Assembly (NCBI GenBank): GCA_004292745.1
Contig: RDXH01000116.1
Coordinates: forward strand, 1 to 35,717
Reading direction: 5' to 3'
DNA length: 35,717 nt
Source of the DNA: Oscillatoriales cyanobacterium
GTDB taxonomy: Bacteria; Cyanobacteriota; Cyanobacteriia; Cyanobacteriales; Microcoleaceae
The position numbers and the translations under genes were made by a program. Each line of letters opens with the position of its first letter. Position 1 is the first letter of the stretch. The notes under the pieces were generated by a model. That model had not been told where the DNA came from and did not search any database. It was given only the letters and a program-made list of their open reading frames with translations. Below, in pieces: positions 16,045 to 24,405 of this stretch.

Positions 16045-17424
16045 TTATTGACCCAACCACTCAACCACAGCATCTTCCTTGGTATTGGTGTTCCGTTGAG
16101 GGGTTTCGCGCTCGAATTTCATGTGGACGGCGCGGTTTTGTTCGCCATCGGCGGCTACTGCAAAAATCGGATAGTCGATCGAGCCATCTTGGAAAGACAT
16201 CTGGAAGCGGAAAGTGCCATCAGCATTCAGTTTGATTTGTTGTCCGCCAATGTATACTGTCGCGTCAGGTTCCGTAGCACCATAGACGATCAGTTCCGCA
16301 TCAGCAACCAACCAGAACTGACGGGGGCGCATCGGTGCGGCGAAGCCAACTCCAGACATACCAGCACCGGACATGGTGAGGCCTGACATACCCACACCGG
16401 ACATGGTGAAGCCAGACATACCAGCACCGGACATGGTGAGAGCGGACATACCAGCACCGGACATGGTGAGAGCGGACATACCAGCACCGGACATGGTGAG
16501 AGCGGACATGGCCGGAGCAGCCCACATACCCACACCGGAGGGGAAAACGTAGGAACTCAAAGCTTGTTCGTGGATGCCCACTTGCTGAACCGAACCTGCG
16601 ACGTGCTGCATCGATCCGAAGACAGAACCTGCGACGCGCAAGGATTCTGCCGATTCTGCCATACCAAAGATTTGCTGGTAAATGCCGTTACCGTTGCTGT
16701 AAGCGGCGGCTGTTGCTGCTGCCATTTTCTTGGCTGGAGGAACCAGTTCGGCGAAGGTTTGGCCGCGCAAGTCTTCTTCCCAATCAAGGGTGATGAATTG
16801 GTCTTCGATCCAGTCACTCGGATAGACTGGCGGGACGCGGACTTGGCTCGATCGCGCTAATACCAACCAACGGCCGTCGGCGCAGCGATAGCCGATGTCG
16901 ATCGCATAATCCCGATCGCTCACAGGGATTGGGACGTACCATTCGCGGGCTAGTTCGTCGCAAGGATATTCTTGGATGCTGTGCGGGCTTTGACTGTCGA
17001 GGTTAACATCTGTAACGTCGTAGATCCGCAGGGCCAATTGCTGTCCGCCAAGACGCCGCATTTCTTGTTTGCGATCGTTGGAAATATCCCAGTAGGTATA
17101 AGCCCATTCCGGGTCTCGTGGCATCAAAACAACCCGACTTTCGCCGTACCCGTTGGGCAAATCTGCTAAACCTTCATCGACAGAGGAAAGAGAACCACCT
17201 GTCCGATCTTCTTGACCTAGTTCAAATTTTGTTGCTTCCACTGCTTCTTGCGCCTCTAATTTACGAGATGGACTGTATGAAAATTTGGTACGCTGAATTT
17301 CTTGAATTGATGCCAGAAGTTGCGATTTCCGCATCCGGCTGTAGCGGGAGACTCCACATTCGCTAGCTACTTTGCGTAGTTGCCGCAAAGTCATCTCTTC
17401 TAATGGTGGGCGTTCTTTTGCCAT
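16045..17424 (-). CDS. Rho-N / DUF4912 domain protein with decapeptide repeats
   Basis: 459 residues from ATG 17424, chosen over a frame from 17541 because GGAG stands 9 bases before it and MAKERPPLEEMTLRQLRKVA begins a clean domain. Residues 5-42 form a Rho-N-like helix-extended-loop-helix (LRQLRKVASECGVSRYSRM). DUF4912 follows (about 95-215: VVLMPRDPEWAYTYWDIS, ALRIYDVT, EWYVPIP). A Ser/Ala/Met-rich linker (230-365) contains a tandem decapeptide, SALTMSGAGM and variants (306-358). The C-terminal part (366-440) continues as a beta-rich domain with WLVADAELIVYGATEPDATV and a second sugar- or ligand-binding-like layout. The family is common in cyanobacteria and of unknown function. A terminator follows the gene. 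Confidence 0.85.
   Translation of the reverse strand: MAKERPPLEEMTLRQLRKVASECGVSRYSRMRKSQLLASIQEIQRTKFSYSPSRKLEAQEAVEATKFELGQEDRTGGSLSSVDEGLADLPNGYGESRVVLMPRDPEWAYTYWDISNDRKQEMRRLGGQQLALRIYDVTDVNLDSQSPHSIQEYPCDELAREWYVPIPVSDRDYAIDIGYRCADGRWLVLARSSQVRVPPVYPSDWIEDQFITLDWEEDLRGQTFAELVPPAKKMAAATAAAYSNGNGIYQQIFGMAESAESLRVAGSVFGSMQHVAGSVQQVGIHEQALSSYVFPSGVGMWAAPAMSALTMSGAGMSALTMSGAGMSALTMSGAGMSGFTMSGVGMSGLTMSGAGMSGVGFAAPMRPRQFWLVADAELIVYGATEPDATVYIGGQQIKLNADGTFRFQMSFQDGSIDYPIFAVAADGEQNRAVHMKFERETPQRNTNTKEDAVVEWLGQ
16351..16509. repeat. 30-bp tandem repeat inside the DUF4912 gene
   Basis: A little over five 30-bp units (core CATACCAGCACCGGACATGG) encode the decapeptide SALTMSGAGM. Three inner units are nearly identical in DNA, the outer ones (GFTMSGVGMS, GLTMSGAGMS) have diverged, which fits recent unit expansion. 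Copy number is likely to vary between strains. Confidence 0.95.
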
Positions 17425-17879
17425 AAATTTTTTCTCCACTAATTTTGGATGGCGGGTTAGGTTTTCCGGCAACATACAATAAATATGTTGACTTTTTGAG
17501 GTAGAAACTCTTGATAATTGCAAATATGCTTGAGCTTCCAAACCTCTCCAACCTTTGAAGCCTTGCTTGTTTTCACTTAGTTAAGTCGCCCATATGGAGG
17601 CTATAACTTGTTGGCTTCCGCGCGCTACATCCGGTCTAGCTAAAGGTTTTCCCTCGATTTTTACTCGACAAAATCGATGAGAGTGAGTGCGATCGATGCT
17701 ACTACCAATGCTCTTGATCGCAGCTCGCACGCTCCTTGACTCGCAGATAATGCTTATTCACAGCATTTCTTTGGGATCGCTTTGTCATGGTTTAATAATG
17801 CAGACAATTTACGGTCTGGTCAAGGGGTTGTTCGCTTCAATCATGGGTACTTATACGCATTTTCGTGATTTTGGGGATC

Positions 17880-17905
17880 AATATGTCAGGGAATCCTGAC
17901 ATATT
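17880..17905. terminator. Perfect hairpin AATATGTCAGG/CCTGACATATT
   Basis: An 11-bp perfect stem with a GAAT loop, followed on the + strand by TTGG and preceded on the other strand by ATC. It could end a transcript or bind a dimeric regulator. No gene is near enough to decide. Confidence 0.45.
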
Positions 17906-17988
17906 TTGGTTAAGGGGATCGGTCTTGAGGTAAATGTTAGGATTTGACGACATATTTGTGGTTGAGGGCGATCGGAGTTTTACGGAGG

Positions 17989-18063
17989 GGTGGCCGGAAA
18001 CCGGGTTTTTTCCCAGAACATTTCGTTACAGCCCACAGATTCGGTGAAAAACCCGGTTTCTTT
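17989..18063. repeat. AAACCGGGTTTT inverted-repeat element, copy 1
   Basis: Starts GGTGGCCGGAAACCGGG and ends AAAAACCCGGTTTCTTT, with the ends complementary (GAAACCGGGTTTTT / AAAAACCCGGTTTC). A related copy in the same orientation lies at 18404-18476. Confidence 0.85.
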
Positions 18064-18152
18064 AGTAGCTATTATTTAGTTTTGTCAGCGTTGGCAGATT
18101 ATTGAATTGTTTGTTTGCGTAGTTATACTATGAACTCGAAGTAGAAGAACTT

Positions 18153-18377
18153 TTGTCAAGTTTAGGCTATGTTGGTGAGGGCCGCTACATTGGAGAAAAC
18201 GATCGCCTCAAACCCTGCGATACAAAAACTGTCACTTATGTAGAAACGTTCTCTATTGAACAGTTGAGCCATCATCTCAGGATACTGAATCAAACCATCA
18301 TTCCGAGGGAATGGTTTTATATTTTAAATTCCGAGGGAAATATTATTCATCTTCAAAAGGCGATCGTTCCAGCGTAA
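18153..18377 (+). CDS. Hypothetical protein, 74 residues, possibly truncated
   Basis: Begins at TTG 18153; the frame is open upstream to a stop at 18120-18122 and continues LYYELEVEELLSSLGYVGEG..., so the protein may start earlier or be a truncated remnant. The text (VETFSIEQLSHHLRILNQTI, REWFYILNSEGNIIHLQ) is protein-like, with a charged surface and no membrane segment. I do not recognise a family. It lies between two copies of the AAACCGGGTTTT repeat, which could have been involved in its truncation. No ribosome binding site is clear. Confidence 0.4.
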   Translation: MSSLGYVGEGRYIGENDRLKPCDTKTVTYVETFSIEQLSHHLRILNQTIIPREWFYILNSEGNIIHLQKAIVPA

Positions 18378-18403
18378 CCGCTCCACTTGGGAATTACGAA
18401 CGG

Positions 18404-18476
18404 GTGGCCAGAAACCGGGTTTTTTTGAAAAAACTTCGTCACAGCACCCAAAAAATAATAAAAACCCGGTTTCTTT
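18404..18476. repeat. AAACCGGGTTTT inverted-repeat element, copy 2
   Basis: Starts GTGGCCAGAAACCGGGTTTT and ends AAAACCCGGTTTCTTT. It matches the 17989-18063 copy at both ends and in ACTTCGTCACAGC versus ATTTCGTTACAGC in the middle. Confidence 0.85.
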
Positions 18477-18588
18477 GGTCTGAGATGATGCACAATTATT
18501 TTTTGGACGTGATTCGCAAATAGTACAAGGTTACTTTAAAAAAGTGACACAATAGAATAGGTAATAGCCGATCGCGAAGCCGCACACT

Positions 18589-19164
18589 ATGCTCAAAACC
18601 ACCATTACCATTCCTCAAACCTTCAAAGTAACTCACGAACAGTTCCAGCAAATTGCTGCCGTCAACCGTGACTTAAGGCTAGAGAGAACTGCTACAGGAG
18701 AATTAATCATTATGGCACCCACTGGAAGTGAGACAGGCAATCGAAACCTAGATATTGAAGGACAACTCTGGCTGTGGAATCGCCAAACCAAGCTGGGAGT
18801 AGCATTTAACTCTTCTAGCGGTTTTAAACTGCCCAATGGTGCCGATCGCTCCCCAGACGCTTCCTGGGTTAAATTAGAACGATGGCAAACTCTCACACCC
18901 AAACAACAAGAAGGCTTCGCTCCCCTCTGTCCAGACTTTGTAGTAGAATTGCGCTCTAAATCTGACAACATGGAACCATTGCGAGAAAAAATGCGCGAAT
19001 ACATCGCGAATGGAGCCATTTTGGGATGGTTAATCGATCGCAAAAACCAGAAAGTCGAGATATACAGACAAAATCAGGATGTGGAAATATTAGATAGTCC
19101 CAGCACTTTATCCGGGGAAGATGTATTACCGGGATTCGTCTTAGATTTAACAGATGTTTGGTAG
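18589..19164 (+). CDS. Uma2 family (DUF820) putative endonuclease
   Basis: 191 residues, usual length for this PD-(D/E)XK-fold family that is greatly multiplied in cyanobacteria. The catalytic pattern is visible: RSPDASWVK (Asp90), then PDFVVELRSKSD (Asp116, Glu120). The N-terminal FKVTHEQFQQIAAVN and the central SETGNRN belong to the family, and the C-terminus ends LSGEDVLPGFVLDLTDVW. The proteins are thought to be nucleases, often linked to mobile DNA, but cellular roles are not settled. It is a single gene, followed by two hairpin-rich repeat copies. Confidence 0.9.
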   Translation: MLKTTITIPQTFKVTHEQFQQIAAVNRDLRLERTATGELIIMAPTGSETGNRNLDIEGQLWLWNRQTKLGVAFNSSSGFKLPNGADRSPDASWVKLERWQTLTPKQQEGFAPLCPDFVVELRSKSDNMEPLREKMREYIANGAILGWLIDRKNQKVEIYRQNQDVEILDSPSTLSGEDVLPGFVLDLTDVW

Positions 19165-19166
19165 TA

Positions 19167-19342
19167 AAACTAAATCCAGATTTGATAATTATCTCTCAGT
19201 CGGCGGAGGCCGACTTTGTTTGTATAGCTGCGGTTTCAACCGCCGAGTATTTCTAAACTAAATCCAGATTTGATAATTATCTCGCTTGTCTGCGGAGGCA
19301 GACTTCGTTTATGTAGACGCGGTTTCAACCGCCGAGGATTTC
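19167..19342. repeat. Two tandem 88-bp hairpin repeats
   Basis: The unit starts AAACTAAATCCAGATTTGAT and occurs at 19167-19254 and 19255-19342. Each contains two hairpins: GTCGGC-ggag-GCCGAC or GTCTGC-ggag-GCAGAC followed by TTTGTTT or TTCGTTT, and GCGGTTTCAACCGC. A third, shorter copy lies at 21187-21250. The first hairpin plus T-rich tail could end the Uma2 transcript. Confidence 0.9.
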
Positions 19343-19406
19343 GCAACAACATCAAAAGATTCACCAACCGCAATATAATAAATTACAGCCCTGACATCAA
19401 TCCCAA

Positions 19407-19526
19407 ATCTCAAATCCCATGCCCCTAACGCTTTACAACAGCTTGACCCGTCGCGAATCACCTTTTATCTCAAATCCCATGCCCCTAACGCTTTACAACA
19501 GCTTGACCCGTCGCGAATCACCTTTT
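19407..19526 (+). repeat. 60-bp perfect tandem duplication at the cysS start
   Basis: 19407-19466 is repeated exactly as 19467-19526. The unit includes the upstream ATCTCAAATCCC, the start codon and the first 16 codons of cysS. Since 60 is a multiple of three, both starts are in the same frame. Confidence 0.98.
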
Positions 19527-21188
19527 GACCCGATCGAACCAAAAAAGGTGCGGATGTACTGCTGCGGCGTTACGGTGTACGATTACTGCCACGTCGGCCA
19601 CGCCCGCGCTTACATTGTATGGGACATGGTGCGCCGCTATCTGATGTGGCGCGGCTACGATGTTCGCTACGTCCAGAATTTTACCGATATTGATGACAAA
19701 ATTCTCAACCGCGCCCGTGAAACAAATTCCACAATGGAAGCCGTAGCCCAACGCTTCATCGATGAATACTTCACAGACATGGACCAACTGAATATTCTCA
19801 GGGCCGATGAATATCCCCGCGCCACCCACACAATGGATGGCATTAAACGACTGATTCACGAATTAGAAAATAAAGGCTATGCCTATGCGTCTAGCGGCGA
19901 CGTTTACTACAATGTTAGACAGTTTACCGATTACGGAAAACTTTCCGGCCGCAAGTTGGAAGAAATGCAGGCTGGGGCTAGCGGTAGATTGGAAACCGCA
20001 GAAATAGAAGCTCAGAAAAAGCAAGATCCGTCTGATTTTGCCCTGTGGAAAAGTGCTAAACCAGGGGAACCTGCATGGGATTCATCTTGGGGAAAAGGCC
20101 GCCCCGGATGGCACATTGAATGTTCGGCCATGGTGCGCGATTGCTTGGGCGAAACTATTGACATTCACTGTGGCGGTTCCGATTTAATTTTTCCGCACCA
20201 CGAGAACGAAATTGCTCAATCAGAAGCTGTGACGGGGAAGTCTCTTGCTAATTATTGGATGCACAATGCTTTTGTGACTGTCAATGGCAAAAAGATGTCT
20301 AAGTCGTTGCACAATTTTATTACAATTCGCGATTTGTTGGAGGGGAATTGGTCTGGTGATTTGGAGTCTGATTCCCCCTCAGAGGGCGGGCACGGGGGCA
20401 CCGCCCCTACAAAGGGGGGGAGTAAGAATGAATCTGACCTCCCCCAGCCCCCCCTTGGTAAGGGGGGGAGTAAGAATGAATCTGACCTCCCCCAGCCCCC
20501 CCTTGGTAAGGGGGGGAGTAAGAATGAATCTGACCCCCCCCAGCCCCCCCTTGGTAAGGGGGGGAGTAAGATTCAAAGCGACAGTGCAAAAGCGGTTGAG
20601 CCGATGGCGGTGAGGCTGTTTGTGTTGATGGCGCAGTACCGCAGTCAGATTGATTTTACCGAAGAGGCGATCGCCAATGCTCAAAATGGCTGGAAAACTC
20701 TGAAGGAAGGCTTACTTTTTGGTACTCAACACGGTTCTACACTGGGTTGGGATGCTGAGAAAAATTATGATTTGACTGCACAACATAGCACATTTGTGCA
20801 GCAATTTCAAGCAGCTATGGATGATGATTTTAATACTCCGGCTGCTTTGACTGTGCTGTTTGAATTGGCTAAGGAATTGGGTAAGGAAGGTAATGTTTTG
20901 GTGCATCAAGGGAAAACCGAAACACCTGCGGAATTTTTGCAGCAAAAATGGCTAAATTTGGTGAATTTGGCGGGAGTTTTGGGTTTGGAAGTTTCGCCGG
21001 AAGCTGAGACGGAAATCTCGGTTGGTGGTTTAACGGATGCAGAGATTGAGGCGATGATTCAGCAGCGGAAAGATGCCCGGAAAGCGAAGAATTTTGCTGA
21101 GGGCGATCGCCTTCGTGATGAACTTAAGGATAATGGGATTACTCTGATCGACCAAAAGGATGGTACAACTATCTGGCATCGTGGTTAA
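19479..21188 (+). CDS. cysS: Cysteinyl-tRNA synthetase with in-frame repeat insertion
   Basis: 569 residues from ATG 19479; the duplicated ATG at 19419 would add 20 residues. The enzyme charges tRNA-Cys with cysteine. Motifs: zinc Cys at CCG (28-30), HIGH as HVGH (38-41), WHIECSAM (Cys215), FPHHENE, and KMSKS (272-276). Then comes an abnormal segment, about residues 288-372: where family members pass directly from ITIRDLL to VEPMAVRLFVL, this one has LEGNWSGDLES and four Gly/Lys/Pro-rich units (SKNESDLPQPPLGKGG). The anticodon-binding end (DALRKAKNFAEGDRLRDEL) is intact. As the only cysS here it should be essential, so the inserted loop must be tolerated. Confidence 0.95.
   Translation: MPLTLYNSLTRRESPFDPIEPKKVRMYCCGVTVYDYCHVGHARAYIVWDMVRRYLMWRGYDVRYVQNFTDIDDKILNRARETNSTMEAVAQRFIDEYFTDMDQLNILRADEYPRATHTMDGIKRLIHELENKGYAYASSGDVYYNVRQFTDYGKLSGRKLEEMQAGASGRLETAEIEAQKKQDPSDFALWKSAKPGEPAWDSSWGKGRPGWHIECSAMVRDCLGETIDIHCGGSDLIFPHHENEIAQSEAVTGKSLANYWMHNAFVTVNGKKMSKSLHNFITIRDLLEGNWSGDLESDSPSEGGHGGTAPTKGGSKNESDLPQPPLGKGGSKNESDLPQPPLGKGGSKNESDPPQPPLGKGGSKIQSDSAKAVEPMAVRLFVLMAQYRSQIDFTEEAIANAQNGWKTLKEGLLFGTQHGSTLGWDAEKNYDLTAQHSTFVQQFQAAMDDDFNTPAALTVLFELAKELGKEGNVLVHQGKTETPAEFLQQKWLNLVNLAGVLGLEVSPEAETEISVGGLTDAEIEAMIQQRKDARKAKNFAEGDRLRDELKDNGITLIDQKDGTTIWHRG
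20421..20564 (+). repeat. Three 48-bp units inserted in cysS
   Basis: Three tandem 48-bp units, each AGTAAGAATGAATCTGACC followed by CCCCCCTTGGTAAGGGGGG-type palindrome. They encode SKNESDLPQPPLGKGG three times (one D-P change). A related G-rich piece (20385-20420, GGGCACGGGGGCACCGCCCC) precedes them. The transcript would form three strong hairpins inside the coding region. Confidence 0.95.
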
Positions 21189-21250
21189 AACTCAATCTTA
21201 GTCTGCGGAGGCAGACTTTGTTCGTGTAGACGCGGTTTCAACCGCCGAAT
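21187..21250. repeat. Third hairpin repeat, between cysS and a hydrolase gene
   Basis: GTCTGC-ggag-GCAGAC followed by TTTGTT, then GCGGTTTCAACCGC, matching the 3' part of the 19167-19342 units. It begins at the cysS stop. The hydrolase gene's stop is read from the GGTTGA inside the second hairpin. It can act as a terminator for either convergent gene. Confidence 0.85.
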
Positions 21251-22206
21251 TCTCTTTTATTTAACTTCTTCACAAACTCTGCCACAGCAGCAACAAATTC
21301 TGCGGTAGACTCATAAGGCAAAACATTGCGCCCCGGCATTAATAAACCTTCCGCACTGGGAAAATTAGCTAAATATTGCGCTAATCTTTCCTCTGGTTTT
21401 TCTTCCTTACCAGCTTGACTAATACTGGAAGCTTGTTCTCCCATGATAACGAGTGCGGGGCGATCGCACTTTTGGATAGTGCTACTGTAATCCTGCCGCC
21501 AAAACCCCGCTAAAAACGAGAAAACCGCATGACGACTGTCAGGATTAGCCGCCCCAGCCTGCAAAGCATCCAACCATTCGCTATCAACTTTTGCCGCATC
21601 ACCAAACAGTTGTTTAATAGAAAAAGAACGCAGAAATTCGGCGCGTCTGGCGTAGCGGTAAAACGCATTTCCCAAGGGAGAATCTAACAAATTCCACACA
21701 ATTCTTTGCTGCTGTGCGGTAGAATGTTTGTTCATCACCCCCCAAGCCGGAGGTCCAGCCAGCACTAGCCCCTGCATTAAATTAAAACTGCTTTCCTGCT
21801 CAATTTTTGCTAAAGCTAAGGCTACTGATAATAGAGCACCTTGCACCAGGACGATCGCAGGTTTTTTGACTACAGTCTCCAAGAAAAACTGCAACTGTGC
21901 CGCCCAATCGTCCGGATAGCAAGCCACAGCGGGCATTTCGCAATCACCGCAGCCCAAAAGATCGGGATTGTAAATCGGATTGCTATAGCCAGCTTCGTTC
22001 CAGCTTTCGCAAAATCTCTGCCAAAAGACCCTTGACAAACCAACTCCTATAGGATGAATTAATAACAAAGGAATGCTATCTTCAGTTGCAGTAGTTGGGC
22101 GGTAAACTTCATAAGCACAGCGATAACTTTGCCATTCATAAAACAGCGTTGGTGATTTTATCGACTGAATGGCTGACACATCTTGAGTTGAAGATTGCGG
22201 TTGCAT
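21238..22206 (-). CDS. Alpha/beta-hydrolase-fold protein, probably non-catalytic
   Basis: 322 residues with the fold's landmarks: LLLIHPIGVGLSRVFW (oxyanion-side loop), YNPDLLGCGDCEMP, and ALVIMGEQ near the end. The nucleophile elbow, normally G-x-S-x-G, reads VLVQGALLS, with Ala124 where Ser should be. The usual GH before the last helix is replaced by RN in PGRNVLPYE. Both missing residues suggest it is not a classical hydrolase; it may bind a ligand or act as a partner protein, as in some inactive alpha/beta fold proteins. ATG 22206 is the first start. The last residues and stop come from the repeat after cysS. The Ser-loss reading depends on my alignment by eye. Confidence 0.8.
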   Translation of the reverse strand: MQPQSSTQDVSAIQSIKSPTLFYEWQSYRCAYEVYRPTTATEDSIPLLLIHPIGVGLSRVFWQRFCESWNEAGYSNPIYNPDLLGCGDCEMPAVACYPDDWAAQLQFFLETVVKKPAIVLVQGALLSVALALAKIEQESSFNLMQGLVLAGPPAWGVMNKHSTAQQQRIVWNLLDSPLGNAFYRYARRAEFLRSFSIKQLFGDAAKVDSEWLDALQAGAANPDSRHAVFSFLAGFWRQDYSSTIQKCDRPALVIMGEQASSISQAGKEEKPEERLAQYLANFPSAEGLLMPGRNVLPYESTAEFVAAVAEFVKKLNKREFGG

Positions 22207-22332
22207 ATTATTTTTTTGTGCAAAAGTTACTTTTTATTATAATATAAGTAGGGGCGGAGTTCACCCTAACTATTTTGGGTAAAGGAAGAGATAGATAAAC
22301 CAGCCCTCTTAGACTACATTTATGATTTAATT

Positions 22333-23445
22333 ATGTCAGAACAGCGGATAACTATTTCTTTACCGAACTTGCTGCTCATCATAGCATCTTCTTTGCTGTT
22401 AGTGCTGCTGTGGCAATTGCGGAGCCTGTTAGTAATTATCATGATATCAGTCGTGCTCGCCGCTTCCATCGTACCCATAGTCAATTGGGCCGAAACCAGG
22501 CGGATTCCCCGCTGGCTGGCAGTGATTATGGTTTATTTAGCTCTCATCGGCGGATTTAGTGGCACTGTAGTATTAATTGGCCCCACAGTCATCGAACAAA
22601 TAGAATTACTGCTGCGACAGTTACCAGTTTATGCCGAAAGTCTAGAAACCGCCGCCACCAGCTTAGCAAGTCGCTTGACTGACGATGCACCAAGCTTGGT
22701 GGGACAATTTTTGGATACTCAATCCTTGACTAATTGGCTGATTCGATCCAGTCAACAACTGGTTTTGCGATCGTATAGTTTAACCAGAGGCATTTTGGGC
22801 GGTTTTTTCAGTTTAGTTTTAGCCTTATTTATCTCAGGTTACATGGTAGCAGATAGCGAAACCTTAATTAACAGTTTAGTACAGTTTTTCCCCAAACCTT
22901 GGGATGAAAGATTAGCAGCCCAAGCTACACCGATTGGTCAAAGAATGGGAAGTTACATTCGCGGACGATTTTTAGTTTCCGGGATTTTAGGCCTATTCAT
23001 TACCACGGGTTTGAGCATTTTGGGAATGCCGGAATTTTCTCTAGGCTTAGGTGCGATCGCAGGCGTGACCAACCTAATTCCCTTCATCGGCCCGGTATTG
23101 GGAGCAGTGCCAGCATTAATCGTAGCATTAGCTAAAGGTGGTTGGGTACTTTTATGGGTATTGCTATTATTTGCGATCGTCCAAAACTTGGAAACTTACG
23201 TCCTCGATCCTTTATTGGTCGGTTCCTCCGTAGGAGTTCATCCTTTGTATCAATTACTATCGGTTTTAGGAGGGGTTCAAGTATTGGGAATTATCGGGGC
23301 AGTAATTGTGCCACCTTGGTTTGCAGGAGTTGCTGCTTTGATTGAAAACTTGTATTTAAAACCCAAGCTGAGGGGCGAACATAGGTCAGCATTAACTCAG
23401 GCTAAAAACAATTCTGATTTACCGCCTGTGACTCCTTCGATGTGA
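22333..23445 (+). CDS. AI-2E family (PerM/UPF0118) membrane protein
   Basis: 370 residues, normal family length. About seven or eight hydrophobic segments: two at the N-terminus (10-45), one near 60-85, one near 155-175, and a C-terminal cluster from about 215 to 340 including FGLGLGAIAGVTNLIPFIGPVLGAVPALIVAL, a family hallmark. The long soluble part between 90 and 150 is typical. Members include efflux carriers (sodium/proton antiport in some, signal-molecule export in others), so the substrate here is unknown. ATG 22333 is the first start and has no clear ribosome binding site. The C-terminus is a charged tail. Confidence 0.9.
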   Translation: MSEQRITISLPNLLLIIASSLLLVLLWQLRSLLVIIMISVVLAASIVPIVNWAETRRIPRWLAVIMVYLALIGGFSGTVVLIGPTVIEQIELLLRQLPVYAESLETAATSLASRLTDDAPSLVGQFLDTQSLTNWLIRSSQQLVLRSYSLTRGILGGFFSLVLALFISGYMVADSETLINSLVQFFPKPWDERLAAQATPIGQRMGSYIRGRFLVSGILGLFITTGLSILGMPEFSLGLGAIAGVTNLIPFIGPVLGAVPALIVALAKGGWVLLWVLLLFAIVQNLETYVLDPLLVGSSVGVHPLYQLLSVLGGVQVLGIIGAVIVPPWFAGVAALIENLYLKPKLRGEHRSALTQAKNNSDLPPVTPSM

Positions 23446-24405
23446 AAGTATAGCAATCCTTGCAGGAGTCGTAAATTTTTTACCCCACCCCAACCCTCCC
23501 TTTAGTAAGAGGAGGGAGTAAGAAGTTCACAAATGATTTAGGATTGCTATATATTTGCTTGGAAAACATTAAACCCAGAATTACTGCTGTGCAACGAATA
23601 AGTCCAATTCCTTGCTATCGGATGTGGCCGCAACATAAACTAGAAGCAGGAGCATTCACAATTTTGTTTCAAAATACCACAGCAGGACAAGCCAATTCAC
23701 TACCAGCCGAGTTTTTAGCTTCAGCTCGTTTTACTAACATCTAGCTAGGCCTGAATCTGCGGTTAATAAGTCCTTCTACCAATGAATGCCGATACCACGC
23801 ATCAAACGGGCCACAGCCTTCCTTGGGAGTGAAAACTTATTTTTAATCAAGAGCTCGCCAGAACTTGAAAAAGCAGGGTTAGAATTTGGACAATACACTC
23901 TTGCTGAAAGATGCCAAACAGCCTGGGCTTTGGGAATAAGTCAGCGCAGCCAAAAAAATAGACTACCCAGATACCTGACAAATTCTGCGAACTCGAGTAT
24001 CAGAAGTGCGATCGGATTATAGGTTCGATTCGAGACTTGAGATTGGAGAATCAGTCCCACCGATCGATCCAACGCTCCTTTATAAACCAACTAATGCCCA
24101 TTCTTCCCAAGTCATAAATCTTTAACAAAAACCCAAAATTTGCCCACCGAACCATCGACCATTAGGGATATATTGGCGAAAAATGCCTTTTGGCGACAAA
24201 TCAAAATTTTACGTGTAAATTTGATCGAGTCCGAAAAAAAAATAGCCTTCAACATCTTAACAAAAAGTGAGTTTAAACCCTTGTTCTCCCAGCAACCTTC
24301 TATGCCCTACCATCACTTAATAGCAAGCTTTTCCATACCCGCTCCCTGTCTCGTAGCACTGACTCATACCCCCCCAACGACTCTCCACCTGTTCCCCCAA
24401 CGACA
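23446..24405. other. 960-bp gap before the kinase operon
   Basis: It starts with the second TATAGC-ended element (23449-23551). The rest (23552-24405) has a few short + strand frames (23544-23744, ending SLPAEFLASARFTNI, and 23786-24022) that match nothing I know and could be remains of lost genes. A stretch GGTTCGATTCGAG (24023-24035) looks like a tRNA T-arm but does not pair. The promoter for the kinase operon should be in the last 200 bp; I cannot place it. Confidence 0.6.
23449..23551. mobile_element. MITE with TATAGC ends, copy 2 (opposite orientation)
   Basis: 103 bp, starts TATAGCAATCCTTGCAGGAG and ends ATGATTTAGGATTGCTATA. Its + strand matches the minus strand of the 12317-12420 element over its length (ACCCCACCCCAACCCTCCC core, GTAAGAA..TTCACAAATGATT). 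The left terminal repeat has diverged after TATAGCAATCCT. It lies a few bases after the AI-2E gene stop. No target duplication is evident. Confidence 0.85.

Larger units (their letters stand above)
17425..18152. other. 728-bp gap upstream of the DUF4912 gene
   Basis: It holds the 5' region of the DUF4912 gene (a TCGATTTT/AAAATCGA hairpin at about 17655-17678), a perfect 11-bp-stem palindrome (17880-17905) and the first copy of an AAACCGGGTTTT-type inverted repeat (17989-18063). The ORF at 17687-17899 starts with GTG, ends in the palindrome and has no sign of being real. Confidence 0.6.

Noticed and set aside
16351-16509. CRISPR-like regular 30-bp repeats
   Set aside because: Units are contiguous with no spacers and encode an in-frame decapeptide; it is a coding tandem repeat.
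17687-17899. 70-residue + strand ORF
   Set aside because: GTG start without a binding site, ends within a perfect hairpin and has no recognisable features.
20379-20684. 101-residue minus-strand ORF with PPLTKGGLGG repeats
   Set aside because: It is the reverse-strand reading of the cysS repeat insertion.
24018-24090. tRNA-like GGTTCGATTCGAG
   Set aside because: The would-be T-stem does not pair and no anticodon or acceptor stem can be drawn around it.
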